Below are positions 13,524 to 22,326 of a stretch of DNA of 32,118 nt, in pieces; positions within the stretch are counted from its first letter, which is position 1, and each line of letters begins with the position of its first letter. Origin of the DNA: Oscillospiraceae bacterium (GTDB taxonomy: Bacteria; Bacillota; Clostridia; Oscillospirales; CAG-272); NCBI GenBank assembly GCA_015063725.1, contig SVTP01000028.1, positions 1 through 32,118 on the forward strand, given 5' to 3'. The notes under the pieces were generated by a model. It was given only the letters and a program-made list of their open reading frames with translations, was not told the DNA's origin and did not search any database. The position numbers and the translations under genes were made by a program.

Positions 13524-15011
13524 ATGATGAAGAAAAGAATTGTAGCTCTGCTTTTAGCAGGATTGATGAGTGCAGCCGCCCTGACCTCTTGCCGTGTACA
13601 AAACAAGAACCCCGGCGGAACCGAACCCGAGAACTCTACCCCCACACAAACAACCACTCCCACCAACCCCTACCAGCCCCCCGTTGAGACCTGGCAGGAT
13701 GTTGATAAGAAAGTTTATACCTTCCAAGAAGTAAAGCTCCGCCAGCAAGCAACCAACACCGGTGCAGCTCTGGCAAGCATTCCCAAGGAGACCGAACTGC
13801 ATTGCATTAAGCAAAGCCAATCTTGGTACTATGTTGAATACGAAGATCAACAGGGATACATCTCCAAAGCAAGTGTAACCGAAGCAAACATTCTCGGCAC
13901 CGATATGGTAGCTGTTGAAGGTGGCTCTAAGGTTATGTATGTCAACACAGAAACACTGAACATTCGTCTCTACCCCAGCGACAATAACAACTTCTCTGAT
14001 AAGATGGGCTCTTATAAGTTCAACGATGAGGTTACCGTTCTTGCTACCAATGGCAAATGGGCTCGCATCCAGTATAGCGAAGATAAGATTTATTACGTTT
14101 CTTGGACTTACCTCTCTGAAACAAAGGGTGAGGACCCCAACGACCTTACCAAGTATGAAGGTCTCTTTAATGACGTTGAGGGTGAGCCCACAATGTACGT
14201 TGACAACGTAAGCCAAGTAAAGCTTCGCAAGGCTCCCAACACCAGCTCCAGCGAGATTCTGGCACTCTCCAAAGGCGATTCCGTAACTGTCCTCAAGGAA
14301 GGCATCGTTGACGACAAGGAATGGAAATACGTAGTTGTAAGGGTTGAGCCCAAAAAGCCCGGCGACGGTGTTACTTATGAGCGCGGTTACATCAGTGCCG
14401 ACTGTCTCTCCTACACCAACGGTGAGATGTCTTTGGAAGACCTGCTCAAGCTCTACCCCATGTTCACCGCAACCGAAGCAACCACAATGTACGTTTTACT
14501 GGATAGTAGCATCACGATTCGCTCCAACCCCGTATTCCCCGAAGAGGGCGAGGACAACAGTCTCTCCAATCCCCAGTCCACTGCAGAATCCATCAAATCC
14601 CTTAAGGTTTTGGCAAATGGCGAATTAGACGGTGTCAAGTGGTTCCTCGTTGAATCCACAAAGAAAGACGGCGAGACCGAAAAGATTATTCGCGGCTTTG
14701 TTGGCGGAAAAGCATTGGAATATTTGACCTCTGACCCCAACGGTAAAAAGACCGTTACCATTGAAGAACTGTTGCTGAAATATCCCGAATTTGAAAAACT
14801 CGAAACTCCCGTTACTGTAAAAACAGTATCTGAAGCAAACTGCTATGGCACTCCCGAAACTACCAAGGATCCCCTTAAGAAGCTTGACGCTGACACACAA
14901 GTAACTCTTGTTGCAAAGGAAGAAGGTAACTTTGTAACTTGGGCTGTTATTCAGGATTCTCAAGGCGCCTTGTACTTCGTTCACTTCGACCGTTTGAGCC
15001 AAGCACAATAA
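13524..15011 (+). CDS. Lipoprotein with tandem bacterial SH3 domains
   Basis: The 495-aa product has a lipoprotein signal peptide with lipobox ALTSC (Cys23), a Thr/Pro-rich linker to about residue 60, then about five SH3b-like repeats. Each begins with a T-M-Y-V or V-M-Y-V type strand followed by an L-N-I-R or V-K-L-R motif, and the central W-x-x-V segments (SWYYVEY, KWARIQY, EWKYVVV, KWFLVES, TWAVIQD) mark five copies. SH3b domains in secreted Firmicute proteins often bind peptidoglycan or peptides. No catalytic domain follows, so a cell-wall-binding or scaffold role is likely; this is inference. The ATG at 13524 is preceded by AAAGGA; the next ATG at 13527 is equally possible. An upstream in-frame start at 13470 would lie inside the leader hairpin. 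Confidence 0.85.
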   Translation: MMKKRIVALLLAGLMSAAALTSCRVQNKNPGGTEPENSTPTQTTTPTNPYQPPVETWQDVDKKVYTFQEVKLRQQATNTGAALASIPKETELHCIKQSQSWYYVEYEDQQGYISKASVTEANILGTDMVAVEGGSKVMYVNTETLNIRLYPSDNNNFSDKMGSYKFNDEVTVLATNGKWARIQYSEDKIYYVSWTYLSETKGEDPNDLTKYEGLFNDVEGEPTMYVDNVSQVKLRKAPNTSSSEILALSKGDSVTVLKEGIVDDKEWKYVVVRVEPKKPGDGVTYERGYISADCLSYTNGEMSLEDLLKLYPMFTATEATTMYVLLDSSITIRSNPVFPEEGEDNSLSNPQSTAESIKSLKVLANGELDGVKWFLVESTKKDGETEKIIRGFVGGKALEYLTSDPNGKKTVTIEELLLKYPEFEKLETPVTVKTVSEANCYGTPETTKDPLKKLDADTQVTLVAKEEGNFVTWAVIQDSQGALYFVHFDRLSQAQ

Positions 15012-15022
15012 TAACACCAATA

Positions 15023-15058
15023 AAAGGCACTCGCAATTGCGAGTGCCTTTTCTTTTTT
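15023..15058. terminator. Bidirectional terminator
   Basis: The perfect stem AAAGGCACTCGCAA/TTGCGAGTGCCTTT has T-runs on both strands. It separates the SH3 lipoprotein gene from the converging activase gene. Confidence 0.9.
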
Positions 15059-15882
15059 TATTTCCTCAAAATTGCATTTTGAAAAATGGAAAGGTCGGGG
15101 GTTCTCTTTTTTGCGGGATCAATCTCCAAACCGAATGTGCGCCCAACGGCGGCATACTTTGCAGGGGCAAGATCGTTGTAGGGCAACAGCTCGATGGGCT
15201 CGCTACCAATGAATGCGGCAATAGCTTGCAGGTTCTCCTCTGTGTCGGTAATACCCGGAATGAGGGGCGTGCGGAAGAGGTGCTTAACGCCGCTCTCCAT
15301 CAAAAGCTTTGCGTTGGAAAGGATCTGCGCATTGGAAACACCCGTCCAGCGGCGGTGTGCAGCATCGTCCATCAGCTTGAGATCCATAATGACAAAGTCG
15401 CACAGATAGATGATGCGCTCAAAGTCGCGTTGTGAGGCATATCCGCTCGTTTCTATCGTTTTGTGAATATCACTGCCAAGCTCCCCGAGCAGTTCGGCGC
15501 AAAAGTCGGCTTGCAGGAGCGGCTCTCCGCCCGAGAGCGTAACACCGCCGCCCATGGCATCAAACATCGGCTTTTGTCGGCGCAGTCGCGCGGCAAGCTC
15601 GTGGGGCGTGTAGGTCTTCCCTATGCACTTGACAAGATCTTGCGGACAGATATGTAAGCACCGCCCAAAGGGCCGGCAATCCGTATGCTCGCAAGGCTTG
15701 CGGCAAAGTCCGCACTCGCGGCAACGCGCAGGATCTGCCCAAAGCTCGGGGGTTGGAGAAAGCCCCTCGGGGTTATGGCACCACGCACAACGCAAGGGAC
15801 ATCCCTTGAAAAAGACTGTGGTGCGAACACCTTCGCCGTCGCGAATGGAAAATTCCTTTATATCAAAAATCAATCCGTTCAT
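15058..15882 (-). CDS. Glycyl radical enzyme activase (radical SAM)
   Basis: The 274-aa protein is a PflA-like activating enzyme that uses S-adenosylmethionine and a [4Fe-4S] cluster to generate the glycyl radical on its partner. The radical SAM motif Cys-x3-Cys-x2-Cys is in FFKGCPLRCAWCHNPEG. A Cys-rich insert from about residue 55 to 90 (CRECGLC, CEHTDC, CLHICPQ, VKC) resembles the ferredoxin-like double-cluster domain of activases for non-PFL enzymes. GGGVTLSGGEPLLQ is the SAM-binding GGE motif. The ATG at 15882 starts one base after the stop of the glycyl radical enzyme gene, and AGGAG lies within that gene's 3' end. The pair is therefore coupled and this activase serves that enzyme. Confidence 0.93.
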   Translation of the reverse strand: MNGLIFDIKEFSIRDGEGVRTTVFFKGCPLRCAWCHNPEGLSPTPELWADPARCRECGLCRKPCEHTDCRPFGRCLHICPQDLVKCIGKTYTPHELAARLRRQKPMFDAMGGGVTLSGGEPLLQADFCAELLGELGSDIHKTIETSGYASQRDFERIIYLCDFVIMDLKLMDDAAHRRWTGVSNAQILSNAKLLMESGVKHLFRTPLIPGITDTEENLQAIAAFIGSEPIELLPYNDLAPAKYAAVGRTFGLEIDPAKKRTPDLSIFQNAILRK

Positions 15883-15883
15883 A

Positions 15884-17872
15884 TCAAAGTGTGTACTCCT
15901 GGCGGGCGATGACATGCTCCTGATAGGGCTTGTCAAGCTCGACGAAATATGCCGACCAGCCCCAGATGCGCACGATGAGCTGACGGTATCGGTCGGGATC
16001 CTTTTGCGCTTCTCTCAGCTGCTCGACGTCAACCGCATTGAGCTGGATCTGATGTCCGCCGAGCAAAATGAAATAGCGAATGAGCGTTGCGAGTTTGGAT
16101 ATGCTTTCTTCGTCGCGGAAGGTGCTCATGGCAAATTCCAGCGTCAAAGGTCCACCGTTGAGGGTGCGCTTCATATCGGCACAGGAGAAGTGCTCGCACA
16201 CCGTAACAGGCCCTGCCGTTTTGGCAAAGAGCGAGGGGGAGAAATTTGCGCCAAAGGACTCCCCTGCAAGGCGCCCGTCGGCGGTGGCACCCGTTACGTT
16301 TGCGTGGCGCAAATACATCATTGCTGTTCCCGTTCCTGCACGCCAAATGCCGCCAAAACAGTTCTTGCGACCTGCAAGCGCATCGGAAAAAGCGTACAGG
16401 ACATCTTTTGAAAGCTCCGCCGCCATCTCACCGCCCTCGCATCCCATTTTGGGGGCTTCGTAGCGCAAGCGGTGCAACAGTTCGGGAGAATTGACAAAGT
16501 TTTCATCCATTGCCGCAATCAGCTCCTCGGCGGTAACCGATTTTTCGTCAAAGACGTACTTTTTAACGGCTGCCAGCGAGTCGGCAGCGGTTGCAATACC
16601 AACGCCGTGGCTACCAAAATTACGATACTTGCGCGAGTCTCTCAAAAGGTCAGCAAAAGAGGACGGCAACTGATAAACGTTCTTCATAGGAGCGGTCAAC
16701 GCATCACACGCTACCATCATTTCTTGCCGCATACCTGTAAGGAGTTCATCAAAATTTTGGACGTGCGGCGCATATTTGCGGATAGCGCGGTTGACAACAT
16801 CTGCAAGGTTGAGTGCGGCAATATTGGGGATCTCGTCTCCCATACCCGGAATGATAAACTCCCAGCACGCCGCCACAACGTAGTTGACGGCATCCTCGTA
16901 GTCATACCCCATTTCCACAAGTCCCGGGATGACGACGTCATCGTTACAGTACTGCGGAAAGCCCAAGCCAACGCGCGTGAGCTTACTCCCCTCCTCATAG
17001 ACCGAAAGAGGTGTGTTCTTGTTGACGCGCAGATTGATTTTGGGGTCGATGAGCTTCAATTCGGCACTGGCGCGCAGACAAAGCTCGGAAAGCTCGTTGT
17101 AACAATCGTTGCCATCTTTGTCGATGCCGCCGAGCACCATGCTCTGGCCGTTATCTCCTTGTTGTGCGCCATAATACATATCGCTATCCTTGTTAAAGGA
17201 AAGGAAAAAGTCGCACAGCAGGTCAAATGCTTCCTCACGGGTATAAATGCCCGCGTCGCGGTCTTTTTTGTAGTAGGGATACATGTATTGGTCAAAGCGA
17301 CCGATTGTGTTGTGACAGTTATCCTCGACCCACAAAGAAAAGTGCAGAACACGGAAAAATTGCAATGCTTCGCGGAAGTTACGTGCGCCACGGCGCGGAA
17401 TTTGATCAAAAACAGCTACCACATCGTCTCTGCTCTGCTCTTTTGCAAGTGCGCGATAGCGGTCACAAAGATCGGTAACGGCATCCATCATTCGGTTTTG
17501 AATGGGGGTAGCAGTCTCTCGGTAAGCGTCGAAGCCGCGACTGATCATTGTTTCATAGTTGAGAGAGAGATTGGATGCACCGGCATTGTGTCCCCACACA
17601 AAACGGTCGCCCTCAAGCGCCTCCCATTCCTCGGGGGTAAGAACCTTTCCACCGTTCATAACGGAACGTGTGAAAACAATTTTTTCATCGGGCAGAATGT
17701 GCGGCTGCTCCATTGCCATAAGCGTTTCAAAGCGGCGGCACATACGCTCCTCGTGCGAGAGTCCAAGGGCTGCATATTCAGATGCAAAATCGACCTCGCA
17801 GAGCACGCGGCGCGCGCGATGCGTGCGGTTGATGATGAAATAATCGTACAGATTTTTGAGTGCGGGCTTCAT
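15884..17872 (-). CDS. Divergent glycyl radical enzyme of unknown substrate
   Basis: The 662-aa protein belongs to the pyruvate formate-lyase-like glycyl radical family. The radical Gly is G638, 24 residues from the C terminus, in VRIWGWSAYF, a variant of the usual RVxGYxxxF. The thiyl Cys is C336 in VVAACWEFIIPG, with E338 two residues on, matching the Cys-x-Glu pattern of dehydratases and lyases such as choline TMA-lyase and glycerol dehydratase rather than the Cys-Cys of pyruvate formate-lyase. It is shorter than many family members (about 750-850 aa). No microcompartment signal or shell gene is seen nearby. It has its own promoter and GAAAGGAG site and is coupled to its activase. An eliminase-type reaction is plausible; the substrate is unknown. 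Confidence 0.88.
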   Translation of the reverse strand: MKPALKNLYDYFIINRTHRARRVLCEVDFASEYAALGLSHEERMCRRFETLMAMEQPHILPDEKIVFTRSVMNGGKVLTPEEWEALEGDRFVWGHNAGASNLSLNYETMISRGFDAYRETATPIQNRMMDAVTDLCDRYRALAKEQSRDDVVAVFDQIPRRGARNFREALQFFRVLHFSLWVEDNCHNTIGRFDQYMYPYYKKDRDAGIYTREEAFDLLCDFFLSFNKDSDMYYGAQQGDNGQSMVLGGIDKDGNDCYNELSELCLRASAELKLIDPKINLRVNKNTPLSVYEEGSKLTRVGLGFPQYCNDDVVIPGLVEMGYDYEDAVNYVVAACWEFIIPGMGDEIPNIAALNLADVVNRAIRKYAPHVQNFDELLTGMRQEMMVACDALTAPMKNVYQLPSSFADLLRDSRKYRNFGSHGVGIATAADSLAAVKKYVFDEKSVTAEELIAAMDENFVNSPELLHRLRYEAPKMGCEGGEMAAELSKDVLYAFSDALAGRKNCFGGIWRAGTGTAMMYLRHANVTGATADGRLAGESFGANFSPSLFAKTAGPVTVCEHFSCADMKRTLNGGPLTLEFAMSTFRDEESISKLATLIRYFILLGGHQIQLNAVDVEQLREAQKDPDRYRQLIVRIWGWSAYFVELDKPYQEHVIARQEYTL

Positions 17873-17911
17873 AAAAATCTCCTTTCAAAAAGGATGCTTA
17901 AACTTGATTAT

Positions 17912-17941
17912 ATTATAATACAAATGCCGCTCCTCTGTCAA
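17912..17941 (-). promoter_or_regulatory. Promoter of the glycyl radical enzyme operon
   Basis: On the minus strand TTGACA (17936-17941) and TATAAT (17912-17917) are separated by 18 bp. Confidence 0.75.
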
Positions 17942-17972
17942 GTGGCAAGCCGAAATTGGGATGCAAGAGCAT

Positions 17973-18009
17973 ATAAAAAAGCCCCAACGCATAAGATGCG
18001 TTGGGGCTT
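17973..18009 (-). terminator. Terminator of the 609-aa lipoprotein gene
   Basis: AAGCCCCAACGCAT pairs with ATGCGTTGGGGCTT, and the minus strand continues into TTTTTTAT. Confidence 0.9.
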
Positions 18010-18041
18010 GGCAGTAGCTGCCAAGAAAGAAAAAGAGAGGG

Positions 18042-19871
18042 TTATTTTCCTTCTATATACGGGTAAACGTAGGTCCCGCCGCCATCTCTGTGGATATAAA
18101 CAAAGTCAATGTCCTTGACCTCAAGCGGCGGATAGCCATTTTCAAAACCGTGTGTGGAATAACATTCCACACGCAAATAAGCACTGTAAAGCTCGTTGCC
18201 ATAACCAACACCGTCACTGATTTCCATGCGGAACACAAAGGTTCTGCCCTTGCCGTGAATAACGGTTCCATCGGCAAGTCCCCAATAGTCCTCGGCAATT
18301 CTCTTGGCACGCTCGGGGGAGATGCGGGCATTGTCAACGTATTCGCCCGTTTGCATGTGAACGAGCATATAGCGATAATTTTTCACGCTGTGCAAATGTC
18401 GGTGATTCGGGTCTGTCTCTGTACAAGCATCATCACCGCAATAAATATACGCTTCCATGCGCCAGGAAACAAGGTAATACCCATCCTCGTCGGGCTCTTC
18501 GGCTACATCAATATAAAATATGTAGAGCGTGCCGGCGGCACCGTCTCCGTCTCCGTCATAAAAGCCCCAAACGTAGTTTGCAATGGCTTCGACCTCCTCG
18601 GGCGTGAGAACTGCCTCACGCCAAGGTGCGCTGAGAGTACAGATGTCATAAACATAGGTAAAATCCCATCTTTCAATCTCGTTCCAAATCTCATCGGAAA
18701 GCGAGGTCAGGGTGACGATTCCCTTGTCATAGGTCAGGCACAGCTTTTCACTGCCGCAATCAATGGCAACGTCCAGAACCTCATTTTCGTCGACATCATA
18801 ATAGATATAGCGCAAGGTCTCGCACTTTGCAAGAGATACGCCTGCGGTGGTAAGAACGTAATCCTTGAGGTAAACGAACTCCCCTGTCTCTCCAATGCGT
18901 ACCTTTTTCTCTCCCTTCAAAACGGGACGGTACATGGCTTCGGGAATCTCTCCTTGCCACTCAGAAAAGAGACTGTAGCACTTAAGCCCCGACTGTGTGC
19001 GTGTGGCTTCGGCTCTTTCGTCGGGATCAAGGTAACTGCCGTACTGCTCGTTGAGGGCATCAAACTCCGCTTGCCCGATCTTGACGCGCTCACCGTTCTC
19101 AATTTTGATCAGCTCGTTGTTGCTTTGACCGTACTGTACGATCAGGTTCAAGCGAGCACCGCCCTGTGCGATCTCGTAAACGGCGTGGCTTTGATACAAT
19201 GAATCGCTAAATAGTGCGTTGACGTGAATGCGCCCCTCGCTATCGATCCAACACCCCTCTTCGGGTGTGAAAGTGTCCATCAAAACAGCGTAGTCAAGCC
19301 AAATCGTATCTCCCCACATACTTTGACGAGGCGTTCTGATATGAGAGTAGATCGCCAAAACGCGGTAATCCTCGGTCATGAGCACAAGCTCGTAGAGACC
19401 GTCACCGTTGAGGTCGCAGCGATCGTTATACACAAAATACTGAAGCCTTTCCACCGCGGGAGTTTTCTCGTCCTTGTCATTATAGGGATAAAAAGCGTAT
19501 GCCGCCTCTAAAATGTTTCGGAAGGACTTTGCAAAATAGACGGTCTCCAATTCCAGCTCTCTTGCAAGCGTTTCATCGTCGGCGTTGATCAGATCAAAAC
19601 GAAGGACGGCGGCGCGATACGCTTCTACAATGCTATAATAGGATTGAAAAGGATCGGTTTCTACATCCTCGGCATCGATATCGTCATTCACAGGGGGCTT
19701 GGTCTCGTCCTTGGGAGCCGTTGTTGTTCCCGTCGGCTCGGTCGTTCCCTGCACATCGGGGGTGGTTCCATCGGTGGATGTGGGCGTGGTGAGGGTATTC
19801 TCCCCTTTTTGACAGGAGAATAGTGTGAAGAGCAGAACAAGGGAAAGCAAAAGGGTGACGTATTTTTTCAT
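18042..19871 (-). CDS. Large secreted lipoprotein of unknown function
   Basis: The 609-aa product has a lipoprotein signal peptide with lipobox LFSC (Cys20), then a Thr/Pro/Asp-rich linker to about residue 75. The mature part is acidic and rich in Tyr. One segment, DLNGDGLYELVLM followed by YRVLAIY, resembles Ca-binding loops of FG-GAP/VCBS or EF-hand-like repeats in secreted proteins. Two similar C-terminal blocks (EAIANYVWGFYDGDGDG and KRIAEDYWGLADGTV) suggest an internal duplication. I do not recognise the family and see no catalytic motif. AGGAGG precedes the start. It lies 30 bp after the AraC regulator on the same strand, so the regulator and lipoprotein are probably cotranscribed. Confidence 0.7.
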   Translation of the reverse strand: MKKYVTLLLSLVLLFTLFSCQKGENTLTTPTSTDGTTPDVQGTTEPTGTTTAPKDETKPPVNDDIDAEDVETDPFQSYYSIVEAYRAAVLRFDLINADDETLARELELETVYFAKSFRNILEAAYAFYPYNDKDEKTPAVERLQYFVYNDRCDLNGDGLYELVLMTEDYRVLAIYSHIRTPRQSMWGDTIWLDYAVLMDTFTPEEGCWIDSEGRIHVNALFSDSLYQSHAVYEIAQGGARLNLIVQYGQSNNELIKIENGERVKIGQAEFDALNEQYGSYLDPDERAEATRTQSGLKCYSLFSEWQGEIPEAMYRPVLKGEKKVRIGETGEFVYLKDYVLTTAGVSLAKCETLRYIYYDVDENEVLDVAIDCGSEKLCLTYDKGIVTLTSLSDEIWNEIERWDFTYVYDICTLSAPWREAVLTPEEVEAIANYVWGFYDGDGDGAAGTLYIFYIDVAEEPDEDGYYLVSWRMEAYIYCGDDACTETDPNHRHLHSVKNYRYMLVHMQTGEYVDNARISPERAKRIAEDYWGLADGTVIHGKGRTFVFRMEISDGVGYGNELYSAYLRVECYSTHGFENGYPPLEVKDIDFVYIHRDGGGTYVYPYIEGK

Positions 19872-19901
19872 TTTTATCCTCCTGAATTTTGATGTAAAAT
19901 A

Positions 19902-20822
19902 TTAAAAGCTTGCCTTGCGGCGTGCGACGGCTTGTACGCGAAAAACGGCGGGTGAGAGCCCCAACTGCTCCTCAAATTTGCGGCTGAAGTGCTGAACGGT
20001 TTTAAAACCGCAGCGCTTGGCAACCTCTTTGACAGGCAGATTGGTAAACTCCAAAAGCTTTTTGGCAATGAGCAGGCGGTGATGCCATAAGTATGCAACA
20101 GGCGTGATGCCCAACTCCTGCTTGAACAGCTTGGTTAAGGTGGAGTGGTTGATAGAACACGAATGCACGATATCCTGCAAGGTAATGGGCTCGTGGTAGT
20201 GGTTTTCAATAAACCCGACCGCTTGCTTGAGAAAGGCGTTGTCAAGCTCGTCCACCTCCTCGGTAACCTCGACGTAGCGACCGCCCATGGAGCAATAGAT
20301 GCGCTCCAAAAGAAGCATGATCTCAATAAAGTAGGAGCGACTGCGGCAGGACCAATACCAGTCGGGCTGCTGTTCAAGCTCCTCTTCCAGCTTGGAAAAG
20401 AGGAAGCGCATGGATGCCTGATAATCGTCGAGCATGGGGAGAATGGGGCGACGGTCGGTCACAAACGGACCGAGCAAGAAGAGATCGTGAATGGTTGCAA
20501 GCTCCTCGTAGCCACTCGAGCGTACGCGCTCAAAGGTCATATTGACGTTGAGAAAGGTGGGGTGAAAATAGACGGTATCGCAACACAGATTGCGGCGACG
20601 AATGAGCTTGAGCGGATTTCGCTCATCAAAGCAAAGCAGGCACGGACCCATTGCATCGATAACCTCTTCACCGCATTGCAAGCTCACACTTCCCTCATGA
20701 ACGATCAAAAGCAAAAAGCAATTGTTTTGTATATGCAGATCCCGCAAGGAATCGTTTTCAACACATCGCACGGGAATCGTTCTGCCGATGTGATATTTCA
20801 GGTCAACTGTTTTTGCTTCCAT
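19902..20822 (-). CDS. AraC-family transcriptional regulator
   Basis: The 306-aa protein has an N-terminal sensing domain that begins like an AraC-type cupin (FLLLIVHEGSVSLQCGEEVIDAMG) and a C-terminal AraC DNA-binding domain from about residue 205. In it FIENHYHEPITLQDIVHSCSI and STLTKLFKQELGITPVAYL form the first helix-turn-helix, and AKKLLEFTNLPVKEVAKRCGF then QHFSRKFEEQLGLSPAVFR form the second. The ATG at 20822 follows AGGAGG; an upstream in-frame start is weaker. It has its own promoter, and the lipoprotein gene lies 30 bp downstream. The glycyl radical operon further down could be a target, but that is a guess. No ligand can be inferred. Confidence 0.9.
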   Translation of the reverse strand: MEAKTVDLKYHIGRTIPVRCVENDSLRDLHIQNNCFLLLIVHEGSVSLQCGEEVIDAMGPCLLCFDERNPLKLIRRRNLCCDTVYFHPTFLNVNMTFERVRSSGYEELATIHDLFLLGPFVTDRRPILPMLDDYQASMRFLFSKLEEELEQQPDWYWSCRSRSYFIEIMLLLERIYCSMGGRYVEVTEEVDELDNAFLKQAVGFIENHYHEPITLQDIVHSCSINHSTLTKLFKQELGITPVAYLWHHRLLIAKKLLEFTNLPVKEVAKRCGFKTVQHFSRKFEEQLGLSPAVFRVQAVARRKASF

Positions 20823-20859
20823 TGTTTTCCTCCTGTTCTCAAAATGTGAATACACTTTT

Positions 20860-20889
20860 ATTATAGCATAACGAACATTTTTATTTCAA
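20860..20889 (-). promoter_or_regulatory. Promoter of the AraC regulator gene
   Basis: On the minus strand TTGAAA (20884-20889) and TATAAT (20860-20865) are separated by 18 bp. Confidence 0.7.
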
Positions 20890-21057
20890 GTGGTATTGCG
20901 TCGAAATTTAACGCAAGATGTTTCTTTTTTATGCACAGATAAATTTTGCCTCAAAACAGGCGCAAAAACGCAACCGTTTGTTGTTTTCGAGGGGCAAAAT
21001 TGCATGATTTTCCTCTTTGTGCATTTCCCTGCAAATGCCCAAATTCAGTCAAAGCTA

Positions 21058-21086
21058 TTGACAAAATTTGAGTTTTTTTGTATAAT
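21058..21086 (+). promoter_or_regulatory. Consensus sigma-A promoter of the acetyltransferase-like gene
   Basis: TTGACA (21058-21063) and TATAAT (21081-21086) are separated by 17 bp. Confidence 0.85.
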
Positions 21087-21118
21087 AACAAAGGACTGCT
21101 CAGAGAAAGGGATTTTTT

Positions 21119-22255
21119 ATGGGTAACATCATTATCAAGGAAGTCACCACACAGCGCGACAGACGTCGCTTTGTGGATTTCCCCAATCAACTTTATAAGA
21201 ACGAGCCGAACTACGTCCCCGGCTTTTTTGGGGATGATGTTGACGACTGGAATCCTGCCAAAAACCCAGCTTTTGAATACTGCGAGGCAAGATGCTTTTT
21301 AGCAATTGAGGACGGCAAGATCGTGGGACGCATCGGTGCAATTTTGAGCCACCGCGCCAACGAAAAATGGGGCGATAACCGCATGCGCTTTTCGCAAGTG
21401 GACTTTATCGACGACGAGCGCGTTTCCAAGGCTCTGTTTGATACCGTTGAGGCTTGGGCTCGTGAAAAGGGGTGCGACCAAGTGCACGGACCACTCGGCT
21501 TTTGCGACCTTGACCGCGAGGGTATGCTTGTTGAAGGCTTTGACCGTCAGAGCATGTTTATTACCTATTATAATGCCCCCTATTACAAGGAGCACCTGGA
21601 GCGCCTTGGCTACGGCAAATCTGCCGACTGGATCGAGTACCGCATCAACGTACCAAAACCCGACTCGCGCGAGGCACAAATGATTGCCCGTGTGGCGGCT
21701 CGCAACGAGCGACAAGGCAAATATCACATCGCATCCCTCAAGCACCGCAAGGACTACAAGCCCTACGTTAAGCAGGTCTTTCAGCTGGTCAACGAGGCAT
21801 ACGCTCCTCTTTACGGCACGGTGGATCTGACCGACCGTCAGATCGAAAAATACGCCAACAAGTTCATTCCGCTTGTCAACCCCGACTACGCCTGCTTTGT
21901 GGTAGATGAAAACGACGAAATGGTCGCCTTTGGCGTAACCGTTCCCTCCCTTTCAAGCGCCCTTGCCAAATGTCACGGTAAGCTCTTCCCTTGGGGATGG
22001 GCACCCGTCCTGCATGCGATGAACCACAACGACACGGTGGACCTCCTCCTGATTGCCATCAAGCCCGAGCTGCAAGGCACGCTCTTGATTGCAACCATCT
22101 TTAACCACTTTGTAGGCACCACCGCAAAAAATCATATCCTGTATGCCGAAACAGGACCGCAGCTGGAAACCAACACCAAAATTCAAGCACAGTGGAAGTT
22201 CTTTGACAAGGAACAGCACAAGCGTCGCCGTTGCTTTATCAAGGACCTTACATAA
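21119..22255 (+). CDS. YghO-like GNAT-fold N-acetyltransferase
   Basis: This 378-aa protein resembles the long GNAT-related family represented by YghO. N-terminal hallmarks are RRRFVDFPNQLYKNEPNYVPG, which is the conserved start of this family, and AIEDGKIVGRIGAIL, the beta-4-like acetyl-CoA-binding strand. The middle block VHGPLGFCDLDREGMLVEGFD and the later DLLLIAIKPELQGTLL are also family-like. No membrane or signal sequence is seen, so it is cytoplasmic. Its acceptor substrate is unknown. It is monocistronic, with a consensus promoter, an AAAGGGA ribosome-binding site and a strong terminator. Confidence 0.75.
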   Translation: MGNIIIKEVTTQRDRRRFVDFPNQLYKNEPNYVPGFFGDDVDDWNPAKNPAFEYCEARCFLAIEDGKIVGRIGAILSHRANEKWGDNRMRFSQVDFIDDERVSKALFDTVEAWAREKGCDQVHGPLGFCDLDREGMLVEGFDRQSMFITYYNAPYYKEHLERLGYGKSADWIEYRINVPKPDSREAQMIARVAARNERQGKYHIASLKHRKDYKPYVKQVFQLVNEAYAPLYGTVDLTDRQIEKYANKFIPLVNPDYACFVVDENDEMVAFGVTVPSLSSALAKCHGKLFPWGWAPVLHAMNHNDTVDLLLIAIKPELQGTLLIATIFNHFVGTTAKNHILYAETGPQLETNTKIQAQWKFFDKEQHKRRRCFIKDLT

Positions 22256-22269
22256 TAATAAACCGAAAA

Positions 22270-22306
22270 CTGCCGCCCTACATCACGCAAGGGCGGCAGC
22301 TTTTTT
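22270..22306 (+). terminator. Terminator of the acetyltransferase-like gene
   Basis: CTGCCGCCCT pairs with AGGGCGGCAG, followed by CTTTTTT. Confidence 0.9.
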
Positions 22307-22326
22307 CATTTTTATCTGTTTTTTCT

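Noticed and set aside
16472..18118. A 548-aa + strand frame across the glycyl radical enzyme.
   Set aside because: It is antisense to a gene with clear active-site motifs, promoter and coupled activase, and it runs through both the promoter and a terminator.
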